Positions 1 to 8,115 of a stretch of DNA of 64,000 bases are shown one piece after another. The DNA comes from Streptomyces nitrosporeus. Its GTDB lineage: Bacteria; Actinomycetota; Actinomycetes; Streptomycetales; Streptomycetaceae. Each line of letters begins with the position of its first letter. Position 1 is the stretch's first letter. The stretch covers positions 5,370,001-5,434,000 of the forward strand of contig NZ_CP023702.1 of assembly GCF_008704555.1 (NCBI RefSeq). Direction: 5' to 3'. The translations under genes and the position numbers were made by a program. The notes beneath the pieces are model-generated. The model made no database searches. It saw nothing but the letters and a program-made list of their open reading frames with translations, and had not been told where the DNA came from.

Positions 1-958
1 GGTACCGGAGGAGGCGCCGGAGCCGCCCGCCCGGCCGGGCCCCGGCGCACCCTCCTTCGACCCCTTCCGCCAGTACCTGCGCGAGATAGGCAGGATCCCG
101 CTCCTCAGCGCCGCCGAGGAGGTGGAGCTGGCCCGGCGGATCGAAGCGGGACTGTTCGCCGGGGAACGCCTCGCCCGCGCCCCCGGCCCGGACCCCCGGC
201 TCGCCGCCGACCTGGACCGGCTCGTCGTCCAGGGGCGTGCCGCCAAACGCCGGCTCATCGAGGCCAACCTCCGCCTCGTCGTCTCGGTCGCCAAGCGGTA
301 CGCGGGCCGCGGACTGACCGTGCTCGACCTCGTCCAGGAAGGCAACGTCGGACTGATCAGGGCCGTCGAGAAGTTCGACTACACCCGGGGCTACAAGTTC
401 TCCACCTACGCCACCTGGTGGATCCGCCAGGCGATGTCCCGCGCCCTCGCCGACCAGGCCCGGACCATACGCGTCCCGGTCCACGTCGTCGAGCAGATCA
501 ACCGGGTCGTCCGCGTCCAGCGCCGCCTGCTCCAGGAACGCGGCCGCGAACCCACCGCCGAAGAGGTCGCCGCCCAGCTCGGCCTGACCCCCGGACGCGT
601 CGGGGAGGTCCTGCGCCTCGCCCGGGAGCCCATCTCCCTGCACGCCCCCGTCGGCGAGGAGGACGAGGCCGCCTTCGGCGACCTCATCGAGGACGGCGAC
701 ACCCCCTCACCCGCCGAGTCGGCGTCCTTCCTGCTGCTGCGCGAACACCTGGAGGCGGTGCTGGTCACCCTCGGCGAACGCGAACGCGAGGTCGTACGGC
801 TGCGCTACGGGCTGCAGGACGGGCGGCCCCGCACCCTGGAGGAGATCGGCCGGATCTTCGGCGTGACACGCGAACGCGTCCGCCAGATCGAGGCCAGGAC
901 CCTCACCAGACTGCGGGGCCACGCCCACGCCGGCCAGCTCCGCGGCTACCTGGACTGA
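1..958 (+). CDS. hrdA: RNA polymerase sigma-70 factor, group 2 (HrdA-like), 5' end outside window
   Basis: C-terminal part of a principal-type sigma factor that directs core RNA polymerase to -35/-10 promoters. The reading frame is open from base 2 and runs into a GTG at 122, but region 1.2 (DPFRQYLREIGRIPLLSAAE) already lies upstream of that GTG, so the gene starts before the window. Region 2 is intact (NLRLVVSVAKRY, LVQEGNVGLIRAVEKFDY, the -10 recognition helix with STYATWWIRQAM), followed by region 3 and region 4 (ERVRQIEARTLTRL helix-turn-helix). Streptomyces has four such factors (HrdA-D). The next genes, an ABC exporter pair, match my recollection of hrdA context in S. coelicolor, which is why I prefer HrdA; HrdB is unlikely because several region 2-4 residues differ. 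The family is certain, the exact paralogue is inference. Confidence 0.8.
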   Translation, partial: VPEEAPEPPARPGPGAPSFDPFRQYLREIGRIPLLSAAEEVELARRIEAGLFAGERLARAPGPDPRLAADLDRLVVQGRAAKRRLIEANLRLVVSVAKRYAGRGLTVLDLVQEGNVGLIRAVEKFDYTRGYKFSTYATWWIRQAMSRALADQARTIRVPVHVVEQINRVVRVQRRLLQERGREPTAEEVAAQLGLTPGRVGEVLRLAREPISLHAPVGEEDEAAFGDLIEDGDTPSPAESASFLLLREHLEAVLVTLGEREREVVRLRYGLQDGRPRTLEEIGRIFGVTRERVRQIEARTLTRLRGHAHAGQLRGYLD

Positions 959-975
959 CCGGTCCCGGAGGCCGG

Positions 976-2898
976 TCAGTCCACCTCCGCGAGCGCCTCG
1001 GCGAACTGCGCGGCGTACAGCCGGGCGTACGCGCCCTTCGCCGCCAGCAGCCCGTCGTGCGTGCCCTGCTCGACGATCGACCCGTTCTCCATGACCAGGA
1101 TCACGTCGGCGTCCCGGATCGTGGAGAGCCGGTGCGCGATCACGAAGCTGGTACGCCCGTGGGCCAGACGCGCCATCGCCTTCTGGATCAGCACCTCGGT
1201 ACGGGTGTCCACCGAGCTGGTCGCCTCGTCGAGCACCAGGATCACCGGGTCGGACAGGAACGCCCGCGCGATGGTGATCAGCTGCTTCTCACCCGCGCTG
1301 ACCCCCGACCCCTCGTCGTCGATCACCGTGTCGTAACCGTCCGGCAGGGTACGGACGAACCGGTCGGCGTGGGCCGCCCGGGCCGCCTCCTCGATCTCCT
1401 CCCGGGTGACCTCGCGGGCGGAGCCGTAGGCGATGTTCTCCGCGATCGTGCCGCCGAACAGCCAGGTGTCCTGGAGCACCATCCCTATGCCCGACCGGAG
1501 TCCGTCGCGCGACATCCGCGACACGTCCACACCGTCCAGCGTGATCCGCCCGCCCGACACCTCGTAGAACCGCATCAGCAGGTTGACCAGCGTCGTCTTC
1601 CCCGCCCCGGTGGGCCCGACGATCGCGACGGTCTGTCCCGGCTCCACGCTCAGCGACAGATCCTCGATGAGCGGCTTCTCCGGGTCGTAGCGGAAGGACA
1701 CCTTCTCCAGCGCGACGCTGCCGCGCAGCTCCCCGGGCCGCTCGGCCGGCACCGGGTCGGGCTCCTGCTCCTCGGCGTCCAGCAGTTCGAAGACCCGCTC
1801 GGCCGACGCGACGCCGGACTGGAGCAGATTGGCCATCGACGCGACCTGGGTCAGCGGCATCGAGAACTGCCGCGAGTACTGGATGAACGCCTGCACGTCA
1901 CCGATCGACAGCGCGCCCGACGCCACCCGCAGCCCGCCGACCACCGCTACCAGCACATAGTTCAGGTTGGACACGAACATCATCAGCGGCTGCATGATCC
2001 CGCTGTTGAACTGGGCCTTGAACCCCGCCTCGTACAGCGCCTCGTTCTGCTCGGCGAAGTCCTTCGCGGACTCCTCCTGCCGCCCGAAGACCTTCACCAG
2101 GGTGTGGCCGGTGTACATCTCCTCGATGTGGGCGTTCAGCTTGCCCGTGCTCTGCCACTGCGCCACGAACTGCGGCTGCGACCGCTTGCCGACCCGCGCC
2201 GCCACCAGGGCGGACAGCGGGATCGTCACCAGCGCCACCAGGGCCAGCAGCGGCGAGATCCAGAACATCATGACCAGGACGCCGACGATGGTCAGCAGGG
2301 AGTTGATGAGCTGCCCCATCGTCTGCTGCATCGTCTGCGAGATGTTGTCGATGTCGTTCGTCGCCCGGCTCAGCACCTCTCCGCGCTTCTGCCGGTCGAA
2401 GTAGGACAGCGGCAGCCGCGACAGCTTGGTCTGGAGGTCCTCGCGGAGCTGGAAGACGACCCGGTTGATGATCCGGATCGACAGCCGCGTCGCCACCAGC
2501 ATCAGCAGCCCGGCCCCGACGTACACCAGCAGGACCGCCAGCAGGACGTCGCCCACCGCACCGAAGTCGATGCCCTGGCCCGGCGTGAAGTCCACCCCGC
2601 CCAGCATGTCGGCGAGCCCGTCGTCACCCTGCTCGCGCAGACCGCCGACGACCTGCTCCTTCGACGTGCCCTCCGGCGTCTGCCGGCCGACGACCCCGGC
2701 GAAGATCAGGTCCGTCGCCGTGCCGAGGATCTTCGGCCCGACCACCGAGAACGCCACGCTCAGCGCTCCCGCCAGCACCATCAGGTACAGCCAGGGCTTC
2801 TCCGTGGAGAACCGGCCCAGCAGCCGCTTCCCCGACCCCTTGAAGTCCGCGGACCGCTCGGCGGGTCCCATGGCCATGCGTCCGCCCGGTCCGGCCAT
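976..2898 (-). CDS. ABC exporter subunit (MdlB/MsbA type), consensus-ATPase half
   Basis: Half-transporter of 640 residues with an N-terminal six-helix membrane domain (about residues 35-370) and a C-terminal nucleotide-binding domain. Walker A is GPTGAGKTT, Walker B ends VLDEATSSVD with the catalytic Glu present, and the H-loop is AHRLSTIRDAD. Its signature motif is VSAGE rather than LSGGQ. The ATG overlaps the TGA of the upstream gene in an ATGA, so the two are translationally coupled and almost certainly form one heterodimer. In such exporters the ATP site made from this signature motif and the partner's Walker B is degenerate, which fits what is seen. Substrate unknown; lipid or drug export is typical of the family. 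Confidence 0.93.
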   Translation of the reverse strand: MAGPGGRMAMGPAERSADFKGSGKRLLGRFSTEKPWLYLMVLAGALSVAFSVVGPKILGTATDLIFAGVVGRQTPEGTSKEQVVGGLREQGDDGLADMLGGVDFTPGQGIDFGAVGDVLLAVLLVYVGAGLLMLVATRLSIRIINRVVFQLREDLQTKLSRLPLSYFDRQKRGEVLSRATNDIDNISQTMQQTMGQLINSLLTIVGVLVMMFWISPLLALVALVTIPLSALVAARVGKRSQPQFVAQWQSTGKLNAHIEEMYTGHTLVKVFGRQEESAKDFAEQNEALYEAGFKAQFNSGIMQPLMMFVSNLNYVLVAVVGGLRVASGALSIGDVQAFIQYSRQFSMPLTQVASMANLLQSGVASAERVFELLDAEEQEPDPVPAERPGELRGSVALEKVSFRYDPEKPLIEDLSLSVEPGQTVAIVGPTGAGKTTLVNLLMRFYEVSGGRITLDGVDVSRMSRDGLRSGIGMVLQDTWLFGGTIAENIAYGSAREVTREEIEEAARAAHADRFVRTLPDGYDTVIDDEGSGVSAGEKQLITIARAFLSDPVILVLDEATSSVDTRTEVLIQKAMARLAHGRTSFVIAHRLSTIRDADVILVMENGSIVEQGTHDGLLAAKGAYARLYAAQFAEALAEVD

Positions 2899-4673
2899 CA
2901 GGCGGCCTCCGCTTCCGTCAGCTGGGAGAGCACGATCTCCCGGTAGGTGTCGTTGCCGTCCATCAGCTCGTGGTGGGTGCCCGCCCCCACGACCCGGCCC
3001 TCGTCCAGGACCAGGATGCGGTCCGCGTCACGGATCGTGGACACGCGCTGCGCCACGATCACCACCGTCGCCCCCGCCGTCTCCCGCGACAGCGCGGAAC
3101 GCAGGGCCGCGTCCGTCGCGTAGTCCAGCGCCGAGAAGGAGTCGTCGAAGAGGTAGATCTCCGGCCGCTGCACCAGCGTCCGCGCGATCGCGAGCCGCTG
3201 CCGCTGCCCGCCGGAGACATTGGTGCCGCCCTGCGAGACCGGCGCGTCCAGGCCGTGCTCCAGGCCCTCGACGAAGTCCCTGGCCTGCGCGACCTCCAGG
3301 GCCCGCCACAGCTCCTCGTCGCTCGCGTCCGGGTTGCCGTACCGCAGGTTCGTCGCGACCGTCCCCGCGAACAGGTACGGCTTCTGAGGAACCAGCCCCA
3401 CCGTTCTCGCCAGCAGCACCGGATCCAGCGTCGTCACGTCCGTACCGCCGACGAGCACCTGCCCGCCCGTCGCGTCGAACAGCCGCGGTACCAGCCCGAG
3501 CAGCGTCGACTTCCCGCTGCCCGTCGAACCGATGACCGCGGTGGTCTCACCCGGCCGCGCCACCAGGGAGACCTCGCGCAGCACCGGCTCCTCGGCGCCC
3601 GGGTAGCGGAACTCCGCGCCCCGTATCTCCAGATGCCCGTGCGTGCGCAGCCCGGTGACCGGGTCGGCGGGCGGGACCACGCTCGACTCCGTGCCCAGGA
3701 CCTCCTGGATCCGCTCGGCACACACCTCCGCGCGCGGCACCATCATGAACATGAAGGTGGCCATCATCACCGACATCACGATCTGCATCAGATACGCGAT
3801 GAACGCGGTCAGCGCGCCGATCTCCATCCCGCCGCTGTCGATGCGGTGCGCACCGAACCAGACGACGGCGACGGACGAGACGTTCACCACCGTCATCACG
3901 GTCGGGAACATCAGCGCCATCAGCCGGCCCGTCGACAAGGCGACGTCCGTCAGCTCCGTGTTGGCCCCGCGGAAGCGCTCCTCCTCGTAGCCGTCGCGCA
4001 CGAACGCGCGGATCACCCGGTTACCGGTGATCTGCTCGCGCAGCACCCGGTTCACCGTGTCGAGCCGCTCCTGCATCGTGCGGAACAGCGGACGCATCCG
4101 CTTCACGATCAGGCTCACCGCGACACCGAGCACCGGCACCACCGCCAGCAGCACCGCCGACAGCGGCACGTCCTGGCCGAGCGCCATCACGACACCCCCG
4201 ACGCACATGATCGGGGCCGACACCATCAGCGTGAACGTCATCAGGACGAGCATCTGGATCTGCTGCACGTCGTTGGTCGTACGGGTGATCAGCGACGGGG
4301 CGCCGAACCGTCCGACCTCACGCGCGGAGAAGGCCTGAACCCGGTCGAAGACCGCCGCCCGCACATCACGCCCGAGCGCGGACGCCGTACGGGCGCCGTA
4401 GTACACGGCACCGATGTTGCACACGACCTGGAGCACGCTGACGGCGATCATCACACCGCCGAACTCCAGGATGTAGCCCGTGTCCCCCTTCACGACACCG
4501 TCGTCGATGATGTCCGCGTTGAGACTGGGCAGATAGAGGCTGGCGCAGGTCTGGAGGAACTGCAGCACCACCAGGAGCAGGATCGGTTTTCTGTACGGGC
4601 CCAGAAAGGCCCGCAGGAGTTGTATGAGCACGCTGCGTCTCTCGGAGTCGGCGTAGGGCAGAGGCCGCACCAT
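2898..4673 (-). CDS. ABC exporter subunit, partner with degenerate Walker B
   Basis: First gene of the exporter pair, 591 residues. Membrane helices fill about residues 15-310 and the ATPase domain follows, with Walker A GSTGSGKST, a perfect signature (NVSGGQRQRLAIART), and a Walker B reading FDDSFSALD in which the catalytic Glu is replaced by Asp. Together with the VSAGE signature of the downstream subunit this gives one canonical and one degenerate ATP site, the arrangement of heterodimeric exporters such as TM287/288. The ATG at 4673 is used here; a GTG at 4631, starting at VLIQLLRAFLGPYRK, matches where the family normally begins and is equally possible. Not divergent with any gene; its promoter must lie in 4674-4756. 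Confidence 0.92.
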   Translation of the reverse strand: MVRPLPYADSERRSVLIQLLRAFLGPYRKPILLLVVLQFLQTCASLYLPSLNADIIDDGVVKGDTGYILEFGGVMIAVSVLQVVCNIGAVYYGARTASALGRDVRAAVFDRVQAFSAREVGRFGAPSLITRTTNDVQQIQMLVLMTFTLMVSAPIMCVGGVVMALGQDVPLSAVLLAVVPVLGVAVSLIVKRMRPLFRTMQERLDTVNRVLREQITGNRVIRAFVRDGYEEERFRGANTELTDVALSTGRLMALMFPTVMTVVNVSSVAVVWFGAHRIDSGGMEIGALTAFIAYLMQIVMSVMMATFMFMMVPRAEVCAERIQEVLGTESSVVPPADPVTGLRTHGHLEIRGAEFRYPGAEEPVLREVSLVARPGETTAVIGSTGSGKSTLLGLVPRLFDATGGQVLVGGTDVTTLDPVLLARTVGLVPQKPYLFAGTVATNLRYGNPDASDEELWRALEVAQARDFVEGLEHGLDAPVSQGGTNVSGGQRQRLAIARTLVQRPEIYLFDDSFSALDYATDAALRSALSRETAGATVVIVAQRVSTIRDADRILVLDEGRVVGAGTHHELMDGNDTYREIVLSQLTEAEAA

Positions 4674-4756
4674 CCTGCGGTACGCCGCCCCGCGACTTCC
4701 AACGCTTTAGCCCAAGCCCTGGTCAAATCGCCCGGGGCTCCTGCCCGCCGCGCGCG

Positions 4757-4793
4757 CCTTCCGTCCGGACCTCCCGGAGCCCCGGACGGAAGG
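4757..4793 (-). terminator. Hairpin terminator after the FGGY kinase gene
   Basis: A 12-bp perfect inverted repeat (CCTTCCGTCCGG and its complement) with a 13-base loop lies 10 bases beyond the stop codon of the kinase gene on the minus strand. It has no T run, as is usual in Streptomyces. It also separates the kinase from the ABC exporter genes downstream. Confidence 0.6.
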
Positions 4794-4802
4794 GGAGCCC
4801 GG

Positions 4803-6248
4803 TCAGCCCGCGGACCCGAACGCCCCCGGGTGGATCTGGTCCCGGGTCGCCGCGTACTGCTGCCGTACGGCCTGACCGACCGCCAGCTCCTCACCCGGCT
4901 CCAGCACCTGCGCCGCGGCGCCCCGCCAGGCCGGCGGGGTACGCGGATCGAGGGCGCCCTGCGAGACCCCCAGCGCCCACGCCGCCTGCCGGGCCGCGCC
5001 CAGCGCCGCGTACTGGTCGGGCTGCGGTACGACGACCTGCGTGCCGAACACCGAGGGGGCCAGCGCCTGTACGGCGGGCAGCTCGGCCGCCGCGCCCAGC
5101 AGGAACACCCGCCGCACCTCCACGCCCCGCCCGCGCAGCACGTCCAGCGCGTCCGTGAGCGAGCAGAGCATCCCCTCGAAAGCGGCCCGCGCCAGGTGCT
5201 CGGGCTTCATCGACTCCCGCCGCATCCCGCTCAGCGTCCCCGCCGTGTGCGGCAGGTGCGGGGTGCGCTCACCCTCCAGGTACGGCAGCAGTACGAGCCC
5301 GGAGGCGCCCGGCGTCGACTTCAGGGCCAGCGCCGACAGTTCGTCCAGCCCCTCCAGCCCCAGCATCTCCGCGGTGCCGCGCAGGGCGCGTACGGCGTTG
5401 GAGACATGGACCACCGGCAGGTGCATCCCGGTCGCGTCGGCGAAGGAGGTGATCATCCCCCGCGGGTCGGCCAGCGCCTCGTGGTGCACGGCCATCACCG
5501 AGCCCGAGGCGCCCAGCGACACCACGGCGTCCCCGACGGCCACCCCCAGCCCGAAGGCCGCGGCCATCGTCTCGCCGGTCCCCGCGGAGATCAGCAGCCC
5601 CTCGGGCGTCGTCCCGGCGGCCTCGGCCGGGCCGAGCACCTCGGGCAGCGCGGCCTGACGGCCCAGCGCGAGCTCCACCAGGTCGGGCCGGTAGGCGCCC
5701 GTCGCCGCCGACCAGTAACCCGTGCCGGACGCGGCACCGCGGTCGGTGGTCCGGCGGGCGGGCCTGCCGAGCAACTGCCACACCAGCCAGTCGTGCGGCT
5801 GGAGCACGGCGGCGACGCGCTGCGCGTTCTCCGGCTCGGTCCGGGCCAGCCAGCGCAGCTTCGCCACCGGCTGCGCTGCCTGGGGGACGGCCCCGACGGC
5901 CTCGGCCCACGCCTGCCGGCCGCCCAGCCCGTCCACCAGGTCGGCGGCGGCGGCCTGCGCCCGCCGGTCGTTGCCCAGCAGCGCCGGACGGACGAGGTTG
6001 CCCTGGTGGTCCAGCGGCACCAGTCCGTGCTGCTGCGCGGACACGCCGATGGCCTGCACGCCCTCCAGGAGTCCCCCGGAGGCCGCCTCACCGAGCGAGA
6101 GCAGCCATGCCTGCGGATCCACCTCGGAGGCTTTGGCCTCGACGGGGTGCGCGGCGTATCCCTGCCGCAGCACCGCACCGGTGTCGGTGTCGCAGACGAC
6201 GATGTGAGTGAAGGCGGATGAACTGTCCAAGCCGGCCACTATGCCCAT
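4803..6248 (-). CDS. FGGY-family carbohydrate kinase (xylulokinase-like)
   Basis: Sugar kinase of 481 residues that should phosphorylate a pentulose or similar sugar with ATP in the cytoplasm. The N-terminal FGGY domain opens with VAGLDSSSAFTHIVV (phosphate-binding), then has GVSAQQHGLVPLD and an RPALLGNDRRA segment typical of xylulokinases. The C-terminal domain carries SLGASGSVMAV and a glycine-rich LLGAAAELPAVQ adenosine-binding segment. ATG at 6248 is preferred over an in-frame TTG at 6254 because the conserved domain begins at once. Its length and motifs suit XylB, but the substrate cannot be fixed from sequence; the sugar-uptake genes of this window are about 20 kb away and not linked to it by operon. 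Confidence 0.85.
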   Translation of the reverse strand: MGIVAGLDSSSAFTHIVVCDTDTGAVLRQGYAAHPVEAKASEVDPQAWLLSLGEAASGGLLEGVQAIGVSAQQHGLVPLDHQGNLVRPALLGNDRRAQAAAADLVDGLGGRQAWAEAVGAVPQAAQPVAKLRWLARTEPENAQRVAAVLQPHDWLVWQLLGRPARRTTDRGAASGTGYWSAATGAYRPDLVELALGRQAALPEVLGPAEAAGTTPEGLLISAGTGETMAAAFGLGVAVGDAVVSLGASGSVMAVHHEALADPRGMITSFADATGMHLPVVHVSNAVRALRGTAEMLGLEGLDELSALALKSTPGASGLVLLPYLEGERTPHLPHTAGTLSGMRRESMKPEHLARAAFEGMLCSLTDALDVLRGRGVEVRRVFLLGAAAELPAVQALAPSVFGTQVVVPQPDQYAALGAARQAAWALGVSQGALDPRTPPAWRGAAAQVLEPGEELAVGQAVRQQYAATRDQIHPGAFGSAG

Positions 6249-6260
6249 ACACAAGATTCT

Positions 6261-6332
6261 GCCGCACCGGCGGGCCTCTCCCGCACAGGGTGCCGAAGGA
6301 CACCCGGTGGAGGAGAGGCCCGCCGGCGCGGC
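6261..6332 (-). terminator. Long hairpin between YtxH-like gene and sugar kinase
   Basis: A 15-bp perfect stem (6267-6281 with 6312-6326) extends further through GCCGC/GCGGC outer bases. It sits just after the stop of the YtxH-like gene and just upstream of the kinase start, so it most likely ends the former transcript. Confidence 0.6.
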
Positions 6333-6362
6333 AGCGTCCGGAACGGACCGGCGGCGGGACCC

Positions 6363-6674
6363 TCAGGTGTTGGTGGTGCCCCAGTCGTCGCTCGCCCCGT
6401 GACCGTTGTGCCCGCTGCGCTCGCGCAGCGAACGCACCCGGCCGGAGACCGAGGCGGGGACCTTGTCGCCGACCTTCTCGCTCACCGAGTGGTAGGCCTT
6501 GCCCGCGAAGTCCCGGCTGCCCTGCGCCGCGGACTCCGCCGCGTTGCGGACGGCCGGATTCTTGGAGAACCGCTGCGCGGCCTTCTTCAGCTGTTCGTAA
6601 CGCTCCCGCCCGGCCCGTGTCCCGAGCACGTAGCCCAGGGCCAGTCCGGCGATGAACGTGAGCCGGTACCGCAT
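6363..6674 (-). CDS. Small YtxH-like membrane-anchored protein
   Basis: Protein of 103 residues. It begins MRYRLTFIAGLALGYVLGTR, a short hydrophobic segment with the Gly-rich pattern of YtxH-type envelope proteins, followed by RAGRERYEQLKKAAQRF and a long charged amphipathic helix (about residues 22-75), then a flexible Gly/His-rich tail. The ATG at 6674 is chosen because AAGGAAGG lies eight bases upstream and because residues of the longer frame upstream are not typical. Role unknown; related Bacillus proteins are stress-associated. The gene is monocistronic, with a hairpin immediately after it. Confidence 0.75.
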   Translation of the reverse strand: MRYRLTFIAGLALGYVLGTRAGRERYEQLKKAAQRFSKNPAVRNAAESAAQGSRDFAGKAYHSVSEKVGDKVPASVSGRVRSLRERSGHNGHGASDDWGTTNT

Positions 6675-6855
6675 GGCTGCCACCCTTCCTTCGTGCTGTG
6701 CGACGTGTGCTGCCCGCCTACCCGCGGACACCCGAGATCACCCCGGGGGATACCGATTGGCGGAGCACCCCCCTGCTTGCGCTAATGTATGTGTCGCAGC
6801 GAACGCGCGCCGCTCGGCACCAGCCAGGCAGGTGCGTATCGCGGCGCAGCAGCAA

Positions 6856-6928
6856 TCCCCTGTAGCTCAATTGGCAGAGCAGCCGGCTGTTAACCGGCAG
6901 GTTACTGGTTCGAGTCCAGTCGGGGGAG
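6856..6928 (+). tRNA. tRNA-Asn (GTT), copy 1
   Basis: Full cloverleaf of 73 nt: acceptor stem TCCCCTG pairs with CGGGGGA, the D-arm is TAGCTCAATTGGCAGAGC, the anticodon loop CTGTTAA has GTT at 6889-6891, and the T-loop is TTCGAGT. Discriminator base G. CCA is not encoded. A second, nearly identical copy follows six bases later. Confidence 0.97.
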
Positions 6929-6933
6929 CGCGA

Positions 6934-7006
6934 TCCCCTGTAGCTCAATTGGCAGAGCATTCGGCTGTTAACCGGAGGGTTACTGGTTCGAGTCCAGTCG
7001 GGGGAG
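6934..7006 (+). tRNA. tRNA-Asn (GTT), copy 2
   Basis: Same 73-nt structure as the copy 78 bases upstream, with GTT at 6967-6969. It differs only at four bases around the anticodon stem and variable loop: pair 27-43 is T-A instead of G-C, position 28 is T giving a T-G wobble, and position 44 is G instead of A. The two copies are surely one transcript, ended by the hairpin at 7012. Confidence 0.97.
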
Positions 7007-7011
7007 CGAGA

Positions 7012-7041
7012 CGGAAGAGGGTCCTTCGGGGCCCTCTTCCG
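7012..7041 (+). terminator. Terminator of the tRNA-Asn pair
   Basis: A 13-bp stem beginning CGGAAGAGGGTCC, capped by a TTCG tetraloop, starts five bases after the second tRNA-Asn. The stem has one G-T pair. A stable UUCG hairpin directly after a tRNA is a convincing transcription stop. Confidence 0.85.
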
Positions 7042-7264
7042 CGTTCTGCGGGCCCGGGACCCTCCCGCGTCCGCCACGGTCCGCACCGGGCGCCCGCCGG
7101 GTCGCCGCCGGAACTCTTTCGGGGCAATCCCCGCCCGGCCGGAACCGGGCAGCACGCGGCGCGGTTTTCAAGGTCACGCGAAGCCGGGCACCCGCAGCAA
7201 GAGATCGTATGACCGGCTATGCTGCGGCAGACGGCGCGCACACATGTACGCGCCACGCCGAGAC

Positions 7265-7338
7265 GGGGCGGTAGCTCAGCCGGTTAGAGCAGCGGACTCA
7301 TAATCCGTCGGCCGTGGGTTCGAGTCCCACCCGCCCCA
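7265..7338 (+). tRNA. tRNA with CAT anticodon (elongator Met or lysidine-type Ile2)
   Basis: Cloverleaf of 74 nt: GGGGCGG pairs with CCGCCCC, discriminator A, followed by genomic CC but not CCA. The anticodon loop CTCATAA has CAT at 7299-7301 on a GCGGA/TCCGT stem. CAT can be Met or, after TilS lysidinylation, Ile (AUA codons). The anticodon stem and A73 resemble tRNA-Ile2, but I cannot settle this by eye. The 3' end of the gene is duplicated at 8404, making it a probable integration target. Confidence 0.93.
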
Positions 7339-7379
7339 CCGAGTGTCCCCAGGCAGAATCGATCTGACCTGGGGAAACG
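7320..7379 (+). repeat. attL-like copy of direct repeat: tRNA 3' end plus downstream flank
   Basis: This copy consists of the T-arm and acceptor 3' strand of the CAT tRNA and 41 bases beyond it. Bases 7333-7379 recur at 8413-8459 with only three substitutions, and TCGAGTCCC at 7320-7328 recurs at 8404-8412, four bases between the blocks being absent from the second copy. Tyrosine integrases of actinobacterial elements use tRNA 3' ends as attachment sites, so the two copies look like attL and attR of an island of about 1.08 kb. Confidence 0.7.
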
Positions 7380-7398
7380 CGGTTTCTGGGGCGTTTTT
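7347..7398 (+). terminator. Terminator-like hairpins after the CAT tRNA
   Basis: Two inverted repeats in series: CCCCAGG (7347-7353) with CCTGGGG (7368-7374), and AAACGC (7375-7380) with GCGTTT (7391-7396) followed by two more T residues. They lie directly behind the tRNA and are probably its transcription stop. The duplicated copy near 8430 has lost perfect pairing. Confidence 0.55.
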
Positions 7399-7571
7399 GC
7401 GTGCGGTACCGACCAGCTCTCGTAGCGTGTCAGCGCATTCTCGGCGTCCGACACGACCCCGAGCAGACGGTCGCGCACCGGTCACGTGGATCGTGAGCCC
7501 GTGCCTGCGTCCTGCGAAGGCTGACGGGCGCCGTCGAGAGCCGAGGTATGGCCCATGGGTGTGCGCCCGGT

Positions 7572-7835
7572 TCACCGTTCGTAGTGGAAGCGGCACGCCA
7601 CCACGTGGATGATGCCGTTCTCATCGATGCGGTACACCAGTCGGTGTTCGGAGTTGATCCGCCGCGACCAGTAGCCGGAGAGGTCGTTCCGCAGCGGTTC
7701 GGGCTTGCCGATCCCTTCGTTGCCGCCCCGGTCGATGTCGGCGATCAGCTGGTTGACGCGCTTCAGTATTTTGCGGTCGTTCCCCTGCCACCACAGGTAA
7801 TCGTTCCAGCTGTCGTCGAGGAACAGCGCCTTCAC
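7572..7835 (-). CDS. yoeB: YoeB/Txe-family mRNA interferase toxin
   Basis: Ribosome-dependent endoribonuclease toxin of 87 residues, normal length for YoeB. The active-site residues known from E. coli YoeB line up: Glu46, Arg65 (in SEHRLVYRI) and the C-terminal His84-Tyr85 (RFHYER). The core LRNDLSGYWSRRINSEHRLV is the family signature. Translation starts at GTG 7835, whose GTGA overlaps the antitoxin stop, so the pair is coupled with antitoxin first, the usual order. It lies inside the segment bounded by the tRNA-derived direct repeats. The intact catalytic set suggests a live toxin. Confidence 0.94.
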   Translation of the reverse strand: MKALFLDDSWNDYLWWQGNDRKILKRVNQLIADIDRGGNEGIGKPEPLRNDLSGYWSRRINSEHRLVYRIDENGIIHVVACRFHYER

Positions 7836-8113
7836 GCGGCGCCCCGCCCGGCCTCGTCATCGGGATCCGCCAACTCGCGGAGCGCGCCCTGGCCGGCCCG
7901 GTCCTGCTCGATGGACCTGCGCAGGCGCTCGGCCATCGCGGGCGACCGCAGCAGGTAGTCGGTCTCTTTCAGTGCCTCGTACTCGGCGAGCGAGACGATG
8001 ACCATGGGCTCATGGCCGGCCCGGGTGATGACCAGCTCCTCGGCGTCGTTCTCCACCGCGTCGAGGGCGTCGGCGAGGCCCGCGCGTAGCTCGGTGACAC
8101 TCATCGTCTTCAT
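7832..8113 (-). CDS. yefM: YefM/Phd-family antitoxin
   Basis: Antitoxin of 93 residues. The N-terminal half (MSVTELRAGLADALDAVENDAEELVITRAG..., with PMVIVSLAEYEALKET) is the Phd/YefM DNA-binding and dimerisation fold. The C-terminal acidic tail (about residues 60-93) is expected to wrap and inhibit the toxin. ATG at 8113 is taken; ATG at 8104 is possible; a longer frame up to 8179 would read through the operator. It is transcribed ahead of the toxin with a 4-base overlap and is probably autoregulated through the palindromes at 8116-8133. Confidence 0.92.
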   Translation of the reverse strand: MKTMSVTELRAGLADALDAVENDAEELVITRAGHEPMVIVSLAEYEALKETDYLLRSPAMAERLRRSIEQDRAGQGALRELADPDDEAGRGAA

Positions 8114-8115
8114 GA

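Noticed and set aside
418..2946. Plus-strand ORF of 842 codons antisense to the ABC exporter, and similar long frames throughout
   Set aside because: In DNA this G+C-rich, stop codons are scarce in antisense frames. The proteins have extreme Arg/Pro/Gly composition and no motifs, while the opposite strand carries conserved families.
6652..7256. Several ORFs on both strands overlapping the tRNA genes (for example frames with SPDWTRTSNPPVN)
   Set aside because: They are translations of tRNA sequence and its complement, a well-known annotation artefact; the cloverleaves are clear.
7276..7596. Minus-strand ORF across the CAT tRNA reading GGWDSNPRPTDYES
   Set aside because: Again the complement of a tRNA and its flank; no codon usage or start signal supports a protein.
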